From assembly GCF_963676685.1 (NCBI RefSeq), contig NC_092344.1, forward strand, positions 40,802,589-40,866,588: a DNA stretch of 64,000 nt. The letters are read 5' to 3'. This DNA is from Mytilus edulis. Lineage: Eukaryota > Mollusca > Bivalvia > Mytilida > Mytilidae. The notes below the pieces were generated by a model. The model did no database searches and was not told where the DNA came from. It worked only from the letters and a program-made list of their open reading frames with translations. A program made the translations under genes and the position numbers. This document shows, in pieces, positions 24,201-34,474 of this stretch (position 1 is the first letter of the stretch; each line of letters begins with the position of its first letter).

Positions 24201-27200
24201 CAATATAAAATACATAATTTAAACAACAAGCCATTCTATGTCATTCGGTCTCTCACTAGTTGAAAAATGTTGCATTTACAATCATACCACATCTTCTAAT
24301 TTTTATCTGTACTTTTATTATTTTTGGGTCTTTTTAAATTTGTAGTAAAGTTACAGTTGAATGTCATACGGTGACCTTTATAGTCACCTTCATGTCGTTT
24401 AACTTTTCTTTTTTGTTGTGATTGCGGATTGTTTGCATATACATGTAACAAACACAGCTTCAACATACCTTCACATGTTTTACGTTTGCAGATTTCCTCA
24501 TATGCATCTTCCGCCTTGCATTCAGGTATGATACATGTCCGATTTCTTGTTCGAATTTGTTTTCCGACATCACATGACTCCGAGCAATCACCGTCTACCC
24601 AGTCACTCCAAACAGAACACGCAACAGTATCGTTGCATTCTACAATTCAATTTTGTAAACGTATATGACTTTATTTAGATACTATTACAAAATAAAAACG
24701 TGAAGTAATTGCTTGAGGTTGATCGGATAAAACAGAATAATCCCGAGAAAAATAAATCCTGTACGAAAATGATTTATTAATGATCATTTTGGGGGGAAAT
24801 TGAAGGATTTGTTCATTTTGAAGTTGTCAAAAATCTAAATGAAAATGTTTCGAATGAGTTCAAACTTAATAATTGAAACATTGATACATTTTTAAAACGT
24901 ATTTTAGTAATTTACCAAAAACTATGGGGAGTGGCGAAACAAATTACCAGTAAATTTATTTTAGTAAAATGAAAACAAATTATAGTTGAGTGATTGTTTC
25001 TGTAGTTTTCACATTGTTTCAAACACGGTCTTGCAAAAACAAACATTTTATGCTTTAATTTACATTAATTATAACAATAATAACAACTAAAAACGTTTGT
25101 TTTTAATGGATGTTTAATTTTTTCACTCACCTATACATTTGAAATTATTGCATGTTGCGGAATGAATGTCTTCCCCGAGACAATCTGGAAATGTACACGT
25201 TCGTGTTCGTTGTCGAATCCTGGTTCCACCATTACAAGACTTTGTACAAGGGAACCATGTCCATGTTCCCCATTGTGTACATGTTGAATCACAAGTTCCT
25301 ATCATAAAAAGATTTTTTTAGATATAATACTACCAAAAAAAATGAGAATGGAAACGGGGAATGAGTCAAAGAGACAGAAACACGACCAAAGAGCAGCCTG
25401 ACTTTACTTATTAACTTTTTAAAAATGAAAACCACATTAATTAAGCTTAGGTCGTTGAACATTAGTCTAGTATTGAGTTTGTGCGTTATTATGTAGATAA
25501 GGTTTGGTAAACATGAAAACTCGTACCATAATTTGTATACCAAATTACTTTAAATCGTAATATTTATTCAAGCATGCTTTGTTTATTGTCCATCGATAAC
25601 TACTGGGACTAATGCATTATCTAAAAGTCCAAGACCGCAATAATGAATGAACGCAACATTTTCTGAATTTACTGACTTAATTGAAAATCAAAAGGTATAC
25701 CTGTACATGTACGTGTTTTGCATTCGCCTATGCTGTCTTCTGTTTCATTACAAGACGGAAGAGCACACATCCGCGTCCGTCTTTGTTTTGCGGTACCGTA
25801 GTCACATGTTGCGGAACAAGTCAATCCTCTCCAGTGCGACCATGGAGTACAAGCATCAGTACAACCTAAGGAAACAAATGAATCCACACACTTAATGGTG
25901 TAGTTTGTGAGATATGAACAATGCATGAGACTCACTCCTAATTTAAAGTTTAATTTCAAAGTTACTAAGAGCTAACCGAGAGATAGAGGTTGTCAAATAC
26001 ATTGTAGTAGCACACAATCCTAAAAGTTCTAAACCGTTTCAGGCGCGGACAGTTATGTATTGAGAGGGCTGTTTCGTTAACTTATACCGTAGACCTCATT
26101 TTTTTATAAAACTAATTAAATCTTTAATTTATTACCTCATTGCAAAATAGCAAGCACTGAATTGACAAATAATTTAGTCGCTTTTACTTGCAATAGAAGT
26201 AAGTATAACATATCTGAATTAGAGATTATGGTAAAAAAAATCTCATTTACGTAGCACATTTTTTTTAATCATACTACTGATAATTGGTGTTCTATTGAAA
26301 TCCATTTCACAGTTGACTTTTTTTTCTACACATAGGCAACAACAATTCTCTAAATGTAATTTCCGTACATTGTTATGGAATATTTATACTTACAGACACC
26401 AAGATTACAATGAGATGATGCATATTCTATTGAAGCTCCTAAACACTGAAGTTTTGGCGAACATTCTCTCGTCCTGTTTCGTTTTTGTTCACCATTACCA
26501 CACATTGACGAACATAGACCAAAATCAGACCATTGTGACCATAAATCACACGAGCATCCAACACATGGTTGTGTATTGCATGGTTTATTAGCTTGGTCTA
26601 TTTCAATACAGCCAATTGATCCCTGACATTGCCTCGTTCTGGTTGCTGTAAGTGTACCTCCACCACACATAAGGGTACATTTTCCTTCAGTCCAACCACT
26701 CCAAGAAGAACAAATTTTCTCACATCCTGAAATTTTAGATATATTATTTCAAAACAATATGTTTTTTAATGATAATGTCTTGATGACGGCATGTACCACA
26801 TGTCACATTGTAGTTATAAAACCAAAGTTATAAAATAGTCACCAAAAACACAAAAACAAAGATTTTTTGCAAGAAGTTAAGAAGAAAGCAGTGTCAGTGT
26901 GTGTGAATTCGATTGCTTTAAAGAGTGTTTGCTCAAATTAATCTTGATTTAATATATATGATAAAAACAAAAAAACAGTTACACTCATGAAAATGGTAAC
27001 GTGCATTTAAATGACTTCTTGAGATGTATTACATTCCACTGCGGTTTTTTTTTTTGAAACATCAAAAGGGATTTATACATCATTACATGTATCATGATTT
27101 TTGAGATATGGTTAAGAATGAGGTTTATTTAGCTTGGAAAGATTTCCAATAACACCAAGTTATATATATAGCACGGCTCTTACGAATTAAGATTGATTTG

Positions 27201-30200
27201 TTGATGCATCGAAAACGCGTAGCGTTTGAGTGCATTAACAATTTTAATGAGTAAGGCGTGGCTATATATGATTTGTAATATGACCAATGAAAATGCTATA
27301 TGATCCTATATTATACAGACATTAAATAGTTAATTATTAAGGCGTGACCAAAATGACGTTATTCCCGCTAAAATTCTGCACGAGCTGTTGTCTGTCTAGA
27401 AGCTTAAAATGTCGGAGGCAATGCTTAATCTCAAATCTCCGAAGAGGACGTTGATAATTTAGCACTTTCGCAGTTTTGCGGGGAAATGGAGGACGATATA
27501 TCACCATCGCAAATTGCGATGAAAATAGAGAAGAATTATGCGGATGTTGCTAATGTATGAACTATTGGCTAGAAAGGTTTGTTATGGAGGCGAGGAAACA
27601 AAACGGAGACGAGTATCCGCCTAAATCTTTTTACTACATTGTGTGCGGTCTCCTTATAATTAGACATTGTAGGGACATACAAATTAAACTTATTTGCAAT
27701 ATACTGTATTGTTTTACAACTGCAAACTGTTTGGACTTAGGGGACGGGACGAGCACAGAAATCTGGACCATTCTCAGTTCGAAACTGGACAAGATGCTAC
27801 TGGAAGATTTATAAGTATCATTGGTCGAAACAACAAGACGTTTAAAGGTGGTTTAGGCGATTTACGACTGGATAACAAAGATATCAAACACTATACAAGA
27901 GGTAAGTGTATACGTATTTAAATTATTTAAAAAAAAACATGTTTTTAAAACGGCAATTAGCATATCACGTTTTATGTATTTCTGAAACAAAAAGAATGAC
28001 AAAACCGTGACAATTTTGTTTCACGCTTAATCGTATAAACTTGTTGAAATCTGAAGACTCCCATATTAAAAGCACATGGTTGTCTTTTATTTTCACTTTG
28101 TCCATCCGTCCGTCCCTCAAAAGCTAGTTATTGTGGGCGCTTCATCTCAAGAACCTCTCGAGCAAGACAGGACGGGATTGATGACTGGCCTATATCATTT
28201 TCTGAACTCTTCAACTGTTTCCCATAAAATATTTAAAATTTTGCCGGTGAGACCCTTTCCAACTAATCAGTTGAGTTTTCTAGTTTTTATAATAATTTTA
28301 AATAATAATAAATACCACTTGTTATTTCTTTCTGTTTCTATACAAGCAACATAAGTTTAGCGAGGAAAATACATTTTAAAGTTCATAATTCTTCTTTTGT
28401 AGGATCAAGATGCATAGTTGACTTCTATGAAACATATTTGAAGGCATCTGGCGTATTTTATCGCAAACCACTTATTTCTGATGTCCAAGATAAGCATCGC
28501 TACGGAAAGTCCGCGTTAGGAGTGAACAAGTTGAATGGTTTAATGCGTGAAATGTGTAGGCATCTGGCGTATTTTATCGCAAACCACTTATTTCTGATGT
28601 CCAAGATAAGCATCGCTACGGAAAGTCCGCGTTAGGAGTGAACAAGTTGAATGGTTTAATGCGTGAAATGTGTGAAAAGGGGGGCTTGGTTGGCAACTTT
28701 ACCAACCACTCGGGTAAAAGAAAATGTGCTACTGCGCTATAGCAAGCAGGAATATATGAGCAACATATTATGGAAAGGACTTGGCACCGCTCTACGAAAG
28801 GCTTCGAACATACAAGACCGCTATTTAAACTGTAACATTCAAAAGCGAGTATCGGATGTCTTGAACCCCCCGTCCGATCGTGATATGAATGACAGTTTAC
28901 AGGAATCCGTTCAAACCAAAACTGCTGTGGCCGAACCGTTTGAAAGGAATTTGAACAAGAAACACTGTCTGGGTGATATCACAAATACATGCCGTTTGAA
29001 TGATTCTGATGCCGTTACATTCTCAAATTGTAACTTTAATTTTCATTGAATAAATATGTTGCCGACTTATTAACTGACTAACTTTGAATTTGTTTCATTT
29101 AATGTAAAGCATAACGGTGGGCTTTTATATATTTTCACTTGAATGTATAAATTACAGTACTAGTTATTAAAATTTAATTTTATTCATTTTTTGCTATTTT
29201 CAGAGATATTCCCTGTAAGGTTCTACTCAAGAGTTTAATTTTAGTGCGAATCTTAGAAAAAAACACACACTATTCTCTTCTTTCAAGTTTACAATTCCCA
29301 GGGAAATCCTGTAACAAAAACAACATTGGGAACAGAAAAAAACGATGGACAAAAACAAAAAACAACTTAAAAAATATACACAAAAAGAAGTTATAAATAA
29401 TTTGTTTATGTAAAAAAGAGGTGGAGCCTTACTGTGCACTTTCAGTGCAGTTAATGCACAGTGACTGCTTGTTGGCTCCTCCCACCAATGGGAGATTGTT
29501 GAATAATCCTACGACAGTGCAATAACGTTCAAATCGGGAAGTTAATGCACTCCTTTCCAAAACATCAGATTTTAAAGCACATAAAAGATCAAAGAAATTA
29601 GTAAAAAATCATATTACAACACATAATAGCCACTAAAAAACAGACATCTTCTTTGGCATATGTAAACTACATCGTACGGCCATCATCAATTGTCAAAATG
29701 CATTTCGTACAGTAAATAATTAAATCCCACGGTAACAAAAACTGAAACAGTATAACTAGAAATCTAATTACATGATACAAAAAAGGTACAACAGACAACA
29801 ACAATTCTAATGCAACAACGTTTGTAACGTTCATTTTGATTGGATTACGTCACTTTTGTACATGGCATCAATTGACAATTGATGCTATGGGACGTACACA
29901 CAAGCGCAGAAGGCATATGCCATATTTTAATTACTTGTTTTAACGTTGTTTTCTGTCGGTTTAATTAGAATGGAGATAACAATATTGTATATTAAGCTCC
30001 GACAGCATCAATTGGGGATTTGATGGACGTAAATACCCGTTTACTGTCTCCGCTAACGTGTCGCCAGTAAACTTAATTTGCGATCATCAAATCCCCAATT
30101 GATGCCGTCGGATCTTAAAATATAATACAGTTATATCCTAAATAGACGCCTGGCTTTGGAGACGCACATACAAACGGAATTTTGAGGTGTTTGAAAGCGC

Positions 30201-33200
30201 TCAACCCTACATACATTTGCAAAAGCGCAGCATTAGAACATACAGTAAAAATTTGTTCACAACGACTTGATTCATTGGATGAAGCGGTTATTTCAACAAC
30301 TTCAAATTATAGGTACATTAAAACCTTGGCTCTATGAATTTAATTTCAGACGGTTATGAAAAAGGATAGAGGCAATTGGTTTTTTTTTTTTTTTTTTTTG
30401 CAAAAGTATTAAGTACAAAATCTGTATTTACAAAACAAAATTTAATGTATATCAATCTGTATTACATATTCAATTCAAAAGCTTTACAGAAGGAAGTGAC
30501 CTGCAATAACTGCAAAGGTGTAAATCATGATAGGCCTGGGGAATCCATCAAAGAAAGATATCAGATAATATCAAAATATCTACAAGGCTATTATATTTTG
30601 TAAGATTTTAAAGTAAAAATCAATTAGTCGCTGCAATTGACGTCATTTCTGGTTAAAAAGATACATATCTTATATGAACATCTGGTGTTACTGTTTTGAT
30701 GCTTTTTTTACGCTATATTTATTTAGTAAAGTTTCTCATGATATATACATATATCAATTTCAAACAATTTACATAAAAAGTAATGTGATTGTTTTGTACT
30801 TAGTCCTTCTATGTTGGGATTACAAGGGGCTGCTATTAAATGAAATATGATCTAGAAATCAATCTGCACGTGATAAAATTAAAGTTTGTTTTATAACGTA
30901 CATGCATACATTATGTGGAGTAAGATGGTTTAAAATGTGTTGCATAAATATTCTAAAAAGTAACCAAAAGGTTATTTGCTTTGAACTACACAAATGTAGC
31001 TGTCAGTAATTGCGAGTATTCCCCGATCTGTACCTTGTGCCTTTGTGATGGATATTTCAATACCCTACCACGTCCGGTACGCGTTTGTGCTTTGTGTAGA
31101 TCTGATGAGCTGAGCGCTTTTCTGCTAATTTTTATAGTTTGTTCTAATGTTTTACTGTTAAACCACTATCCCAGGCTAGGGGAATTAGTGCCTTCAAACA
31201 TGTTTAACCCTGCCACATTCTTAATGTGCTGTCCAATGTTAGTAGCCTGTAGTTCAGTGGTTGCCATTGGTCTGTTATATAATTTTTATAGTTTGTTCTA
31301 ATGTTTTACTGTTAAACCACTATCCCAGGCTAGGGGAATTAGTGCCTTCAAACATGTTTAACCCTGCCACATTCTTAATGTGCTGTCCAATGTTAGTAGC
31401 CTGTAGTTCAGTGGTTGCCATTGGTCTGTTATATAATTTTTATAGTTTGTTCTAATGTTTGGCATTATATAAGAATGTTAGCAATAAAGTCCTTTTTGGT
31501 AATTATGAGTCTGAATGGTTCGATCAAGAATTTGGTCTTAAACAAGGATGCGTTCTATCTCCTACACTTTTTTCCGTCTTAATGACTGACCTGTGCGATA
31601 TGCTGAAGGGGGCAAATTAAGGTATTAACATCGCTTCTGAATTAATAAACTGCCTTCTTTTCGCTGATGACATTGTCCTATTAGGAAACACTGAAGAAAA
31701 GCTACAAATTTTCTTAAACATAGCGCATAAATTTATTTCAAAATGGAGCTTAAAGTTTAATTCATCCAAGTCGAAGGTTCTGGTTACAGGTAAAAAGAAA
31801 GACTCAGATAAAAAATGGTATCTGGGGAACGATCTCATTGAAGAAGTAAATGAATACAAATATTTAGGATTATATTTTTCAAGATCCCTTAAATCTACAT
31901 ACCATATAGAACAGTACCTGAAAGAAAATTTTCAACGGAAAATAAATCATGCAATTCGTATTTTAGGTGAACATGGGGATTTTAACCGTATAAATTTTGG
32001 ACATTCTCTGTGGATATCGGCTATTCGACCATCACTGACGTATGGATGTTCAGTATGGTTCCCGTCATCCCAGAAATGTAAAGAATTACTAGAAAGTTTT
32101 CAATATAAAGTGGGGAAAATAATCTTAAACACAAAAATGAATATTCCTAAGTGTGCGCTCCTAGCTGAATTTGGGTGGGGGTCAAAAAACAGATTTATGG
32201 ATAGACAAAGAATTGCATACTACGCTAGATTAAAAAATCTGCCCAATAATCGGCTGTCTAAAATTATCCTAGATGAAATTATATCTGTTAAATGTAATGA
32301 ATGGAAATATATCGAAAATATCGAAACTATTTTACAGACAGCGGGTCTTGACCATTATGCAAATGGAAACATAAACGTTAACACCTTTAATAAATTTTAT
32401 GGTAACGAAACGACCAATACTCAACTATGTAATATTTTAGGAAAGAGTAGCCTAAACTTGTACCAATCCTTTGTGGTTGTTAGTCGTAAGCAGCCGTATC
32501 TGTCAAATGTTGGCGACTTCCGCTCAACAAGGCTAAAATTTTTGGCAAGAACGAATTGTCTGCCTATAAATGCAACGCTTCAACGAATGAATCTGACAAC
32601 AAATAATGAGTGTCAGCTATGTTCCTCAAATGCGATTGAGAATATCTTTCACGTTATGTTAGATTGTCCTTTTTTCTCGGCTATCAGAAAAAGAACAAGT
32701 ACTAACATACAAGCATGTTTCGAGAATTTAAAAATGGATATTTGTTTTTCAGAGTTGCCACCCCTATCACAAATAAAATATATATATATATTGGTTTTTC
32801 GTAAATTGTTTCGTTATGAATAAGACAGTTAGTGTTATCAATTGAATTGTTTCATATTTTTCATGTCGGGGCCTTTTCTAGACGACTATACATTGTTGAA
32901 CCCCGTACGGTTGCCTATAATTGCTTATATTTAGTGTTTATTGTTTATGTCCAATGTTTAAAATGAAATTTGTACGTTTTTTTACGTTTAATTAAAGTGC
33001 ACAGTATACCCTTAAAAGTAGTCAATTGCAACTAAAGTATCAGTAATTACTGTGACGTTAATTGACACCTTGCTAATGAAGTTATCAAACATAGAGATGA
33101 TATCATGGAAGCAGAAAAGCCTCACAGCCTTACAACATCTGCAATGATGATCTTTATGCTCTCATCTCGTATAGGACCAGGGGCAAACATGTTAAGTAAC

Positions 33201-34474
33201 TATGTAATGTATATTTAATTACCGCAGATTTTCATTCATCTTACCTTTACATATGTCTTATACAATGGTCGATGTAAGGAACAAAAAGATTATGAAATAA
33301 GATGCAACATTTGGCTTGTAAGAAAAAAGACTATAGGCGACTATACTGTACCTAATAATATAGTAACAAGTCATAAGACACTTTGTATCTATTTTTACAT
33401 ACAAAATGTATGTGGCCCAGATGAGCGACAGTAATGTTAATGCTTTGTTTACTTTATATGTTTGTTTGTTTCTTTTTTGTTTGTTTTTATTGTGTTTGGT
33501 AGATAAAACTCGAATACCTTTGGAAAGACAAACAATTGTCAATCGTCCAAAAATACAGATAAACACTAAATAAAACTATGATTTTAAAGCGACGAAAGCT
33601 AACAAAGTAGTCAACAAAAATATCGGTATGCATGCACTGAGTATTTAGAAGTTTAATCTGCGACTTAGGTTCATTTATTTGAACAATTTACACATAAGGG
33701 CATAGAAAAACACCATACAATAGGGAGGCGAAAGATACAAGAGGGACATTCAAACTCATAGATCGAAAATAAACTGACAACAATAATAATTTAAATTTAC
33801 ACTAAACACAACATAGAAAACTAATTAAAAGACTGAGCATCACGAACCCAATCAAAAACTAGGGGTGATCTCAAGTGCTTTGGATGGGTATGCAGATCCT
33901 GCTCCAAATGTGGCATCCGTCGATTTGCTCATGTTATTACAAACACGTTTATAAGTCTTATTCTGAGGTCACATTCGGGATATGGGGACGGATTTTAGCT
34001 ACGATATTAGGAACATATCTGCTATCATCATACGAATTGTTTGGAATTTTTTCAGGTTTGTTTAACTGGACCATGGTAAAGCAAACGTCTAATTTTCTGG
34101 CGCATTGCATTGTGATATCTTACTATATTCCAGTCTTTATGAAAACTTTTAAGAGTGCAAAATTATTTAAGCACTCCAAACTATTATTAAAACCAGTAAG
34201 AGTACAATGTAGGTAGCAGTAACTCATACAATCACCGCTTTTTCCCAATTAACCCATGTTATGCAAGAAAAAATTTTACTTACCACATTCTTGAGTGTTA
34301 CAGACTTGATATTGTGTAGACTTTTTAATACAAATGGTGGCTTGTGTTGTGTCCGTATCGTCATCGTCACATTTTCTGACTCGATTCCTTGATTTTATAC
34401 CACCCCCACAGTGAGCAGAGCATGATGTGTATTCTGTCCACTCTGACCACTCGGAACACATACAGTTGTCTGAT
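18091..34474 (-). CDS. multi-TSP1 and chitin-binding-domain protein (gene span)
   Basis: Eleven TSP1 exons (twelve TSP1 repeats) plus one CBM14 exon, all on the minus strand, each bordered by AG acceptors and GT donors. From 26726 downward every exon starts with two bases of a split codon and ends with one (phase 1-1), so all junctions join in frame; this is typical of shuffled extracellular modules. The twelve cysteine-rich repeats carry the W-x-x-W and C-x-x-x-C-G-x-G type cores of TSP1. TSP1 modules bind matrix components and often carry C-mannose and O-fucose; CBM14 binds chitin. The product is thus probably a secreted or surface matrix protein (shell, cuticle or mucus), by inference. The signal-peptide exon and the true C-terminal exon were not found. 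The first visible intron (26727-34283) hosts a recombinase-like gene and a LINE. Confidence 0.85.
18265..19190. other. intron with family S repeat
   Basis: Intron of the TSP1 gene. 18645-18930 is a copy of dispersed family S ending in a GGAC-rich tract. No further exon seen. Confidence 0.6.
18645..18930 (+). repeat. dispersed repeat family S
   Basis: The best copy of family S in the window: AAGAATGTGTCCC start, TTGATTGGACTTCAACTTCA middle and an (ACGGAC)-like end. Compare 14149-14400. Confidence 0.65.
19191..19379 (-). CDS. exon: TSP1 repeat 12
   Basis: 63 codons, phase 1-1. Core CTSWSDW, CSASCDIGS, RVRTRQC, then CPESDC-type spacing. Last TSP1 before the chitin-binding exon. Donor GTAATT at 19190. 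Confidence 0.9.
19744..19904. mobile_element. hAT-type MITE, diverged
   Basis: Ends CAGAGGCGGATTTAG and GGATCCGCCACTG, with G- and C-rich interior, as at 8379. The flanks share only AATAT, so the target duplication is decayed. Lies in a TSP1 intron. Confidence 0.65.
19905..20637. other. intron; dispersed repeat at ~20255-20420
   Basis: 20255-20420 (ACTCCGAGGAAAATTC... to TCATATTCCTGACTTGGTAC) looks like another dispersed repeat; a related fragment is at 39640-39690. No exon seen. Confidence 0.45.
20638..20817 (-). CDS. exon: TSP1 repeat 11
   Basis: 60 codons, phase 1-1. Core CDTWSYW, CSTSCDYGT, KNRTRAC. Acceptor TTTTACAG, donor GTACTG. Confidence 0.9.
20818..21521. other. intron, no further feature
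   Basis: Intron between TSP1 repeats 10 and 11. The small frames here are not convincing exons. Confidence 0.5.
21522..21713 (-). CDS. exon: TSP1 repeat 10 with retroelement-derived insertion
   Basis: 64 codons, phase 1-1. Core CSAWSEW, CSVTCGNGT, RNRTC. After RNRTC the loop reads PFPFSIL before the next cysteine, longer than in the sister repeats. The 23 nt encoding it (21588-21610) match the terminal 23 nt of the window's commonest retroelement tail exactly. The frame stays open, and the acceptor (CATTTAG) and donor (GTAAAC) are intact. Confidence 0.85.
21588..21610 (-). mobile_element. 23-nt Naiad tail match inside coding exon
   Basis: ATAAAATTGAGAATGGAAAT followed by GGG on + is identical to the end of the element family (compare 3033, 5716, 50251). 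In gene sense it reads as the 3'-terminal end of the retroelement. Confidence 0.65.
21714..22456. other. intron, no further feature
   Basis: Intron between TSP1 repeats 9 and 10; nothing recognised. Confidence 0.5.
22457..22627 (-). CDS. exon: TSP1 repeat 9
   Basis: 57 codons, phase 1-1. Core CSKWSAW, CSTSCGVGT, KTRERLC. Acceptor TTTACAG, donor GTTAGT. Confidence 0.9.
22628..23159. other. intron with family S end (22930-23075)
   Basis: 22930-23075 matches the GGAC-rich 3' part of family S (GGGACAGACGAAAGGACGGA). No exon seen. Confidence 0.5.
23160..23327 (-). CDS. exon: TSP1 repeat 8
   Basis: 56 codons, phase 1-1. Core CSLWTGW, CPVMCGGGT, RVRQC. Acceptor with a long T run plus ACAG; donor GTAAAAG. 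Confidence 0.9.
23328..23856. other. intron, no further feature
   Basis: Intron; nothing recognised. Confidence 0.5.
23857..24027 (-). CDS. exon: TSP1 repeat 7
   Basis: 57 codons, phase 1-1. Core CSAWSDW, CSQTCDEGS, RNRTC. Donor GTATGT. Confidence 0.9.
24028..24468. other. intron, no further feature
   Basis: Intron; nothing recognised. Confidence 0.5.
24469..24639 (-). CDS. exon: TSP1 repeat 6
   Basis: 57 codons, phase 1-1. Core CSVWSDW, CSESCDVGK, RTRNRTC. Donor GTATGT. Confidence 0.9.
24640..25130. other. intron, no further feature
   Basis: Intron; nothing recognised. Confidence 0.5.
25131..25298 (-). CDS. exon: TSP1 repeat 5
   Basis: 56 codons, phase 1-1. Core CTQWGTWTW, CTKSCNGGT, RQRTRTC. 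Donor GTGAGTG. Confidence 0.9.
   Translation of the reverse strand, partial: ELVIQHVHNGEHGHGSLVQSLVMVEPGFDNEHERVHFQIVSGKTFIPQHAIISNV
25341..25396 (-). mobile_element. short Naiad tail fragment in intron
   Basis: Matches the outermost ~55 bp of the terminal repeat (AATGAGAATGGAAACGGGGA, GAGTCAAAGAGACA), 42 nt upstream of TSP1 repeat 5. Confidence 0.7.
25397..25700. other. intron remainder
   Basis: Nothing recognised. Confidence 0.5.
25701..25865 (-). CDS. exon: TSP1 repeat 4
   Basis: 55 codons, phase 1-1. Core CTPWSHW, CSATCDYGT, RRTRMC. Acceptor TTCCTTAG, donor GTATAC. Confidence 0.9.
25866..26393. other. intron, no further feature
   Basis: Nothing recognised. Confidence 0.5.
26394..26726 (-). 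CDS. exon: TSP1 repeats 2 and 3 (fused exon)
   Basis: 111 codons, phase 1-1. The only exon with two TSP1 modules: CSSWSGW ... CTLMCGGGT ... RTRQC, then CDLWSQW ... CSSMCGNGE ... RNRTREC. An intron between the two modules was probably lost or never present. Acceptor TTTCAG, donor GTAAGT. Confidence 0.9.
26727..27429. other. intron; upstream region of recombinase-like gene
   Basis: Part of the 7.5-kb first visible TSP1 intron. 27170-27320 has GGCGTGGC/GGCGTGACC blocks in AT-rich DNA that could belong to a promoter or another repeat; no motif could be confirmed. Confidence 0.35.
27430..29049 (+). pseudogene. decayed Crypton-type tyrosine-recombinase-like gene (ZMYM/QRICH1/KIAA1958 group)
   Basis: Pieces in order: an acidic N-terminal part near 27440-27555; NYWLERFVMEARKQNGDEYP followed by PKSFYYIVCGLL (27557-27660); a degraded link; KDIKHYTR, then donor GTAAGT (27902) and acceptor TTTTGTAG (to 28402), joining in frame to SRCIVDFYETYLKASG; GVNKLNGLMREMCEKGG; NHSGKRKCATAL (recombinase helix); WHRSTKGFEHTRP (the H-x-x-R-like box); and VSDVLNPPSD. 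This order matches the Crypton-derived recombinase domain of ZMYM/QRICH1-like proteins. It is broken by a stop after the first block, frame changes, and a 116-bp tandem duplication (28442-28673) that shifts frame. A spliced intron argues for a gene or its remnant rather than a processed copy. Lies in an intron of the TSP1 gene on the opposite strand. Confidence 0.65.
28442..28673 (+). repeat. 116-bp tandem duplication inside the recombinase-like gene
   Basis: 28442-28557 is repeated, apparently without mismatch, at 28558-28673 (AGGCATCTGGCGTATTTTAT... to ...GCGTGAAATGTGT). 116 is not a multiple of three, so it alone would disrupt the protein. Confidence 0.95.
29050..29991. other. no gene; small hairpins
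   Basis: Intronic. 29866-29890 (CATCAATTGACAATTGATG) is a short palindrome related to the MITE at 29992. Nothing coding recognised. Confidence 0.45.
29992..30118. mobile_element. TTAA-bounded hairpin MITE
   Basis: About 33-nt inverted ends (AGCTCCGACAGCATCAATTG at left; its complement ending GCCGTCGGATC at right) enclose about 60 nt. TTAA stands at both outer edges (29992-29995, 30115-30118), which suggests a piggyBac-type target. No ORF. Confidence 0.6.
30119..31126. other. no recognised gene; T20 tract at ~30380
   Basis: A T homopolymer of about 20 at 30380-30399. Frames at 30376-30603 and 30981 onward show no family features. Confidence 0.4.
31127..31458 (+). repeat. 154-bp tandem duplication
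   Basis: Two copies without visible differences (31127-31280, 31281-31434), then the first ~24 nt of a third before LINE sequence begins. The unit starts AATTTTTATAGTTTGTTCTA. Confidence 0.9.
31456..32823 (+). mobile_element. 5'-truncated LINE (non-LTR) reverse transcriptase fragment
   Basis: One frame of about 456 codons with a single TAA (31618-31620). Visible RT parts: GLKQGCVLSPTLF (motif B side), LLFADDIVLLG with the catalytic FADD (motif C), KWSLKFNSSKSKVLV and YKYLGLYFS. Near the end is a CQLC...HVMLDC zinc-knuckle (C-x2-C-x8-H-x4-C), usual in Jockey/CR1-like LINEs. The endonuclease and the fingers of the RT are absent. It abuts a 154-bp tandem duplication on the 5' side. Sits in the TSP1 intron, antisense to that gene. 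Clade not determined. Confidence 0.85.
32824..33714. other. intron; diverged family D at ~32868-32950
   Basis: 32868-32950 (TCGGGGCCTTTTCTAGACGA ... CCCCGTACGG) is a reversed, diverged family D copy. No coding feature. Confidence 0.45.
33715..34060 (+). repeat. dispersed repeat family C
   Basis: The longest family C copy together with 59015-59325: GACATTCAAACTCATAGATC, GAGCATCACGAACCC, GTGGCATCCGTCG, GCTCATGTTATTACAA, ATTAGGAACATATCTGCTAT blocks. Same strand as 59015 and opposite to 16868. Confidence 0.7.
34284..34474 (-). CDS. exon: TSP1 repeat 1
   Basis: First visible TSP1 exon: CMCSEWSEW, CSAHCGGGI, RNRVRKC, ending ...QECG. It starts with one base of a split codon, unlike the phase 1-1 exons after it, as expected where a signal-peptide or N-terminal exon of another phase joins. 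Donor GTAAGT. Confidence 0.85.

Noticed and set aside
31617..31859. Minus-strand ORF opposite the LINE
   Set aside because: Shadow of the RT frame on the other strand.
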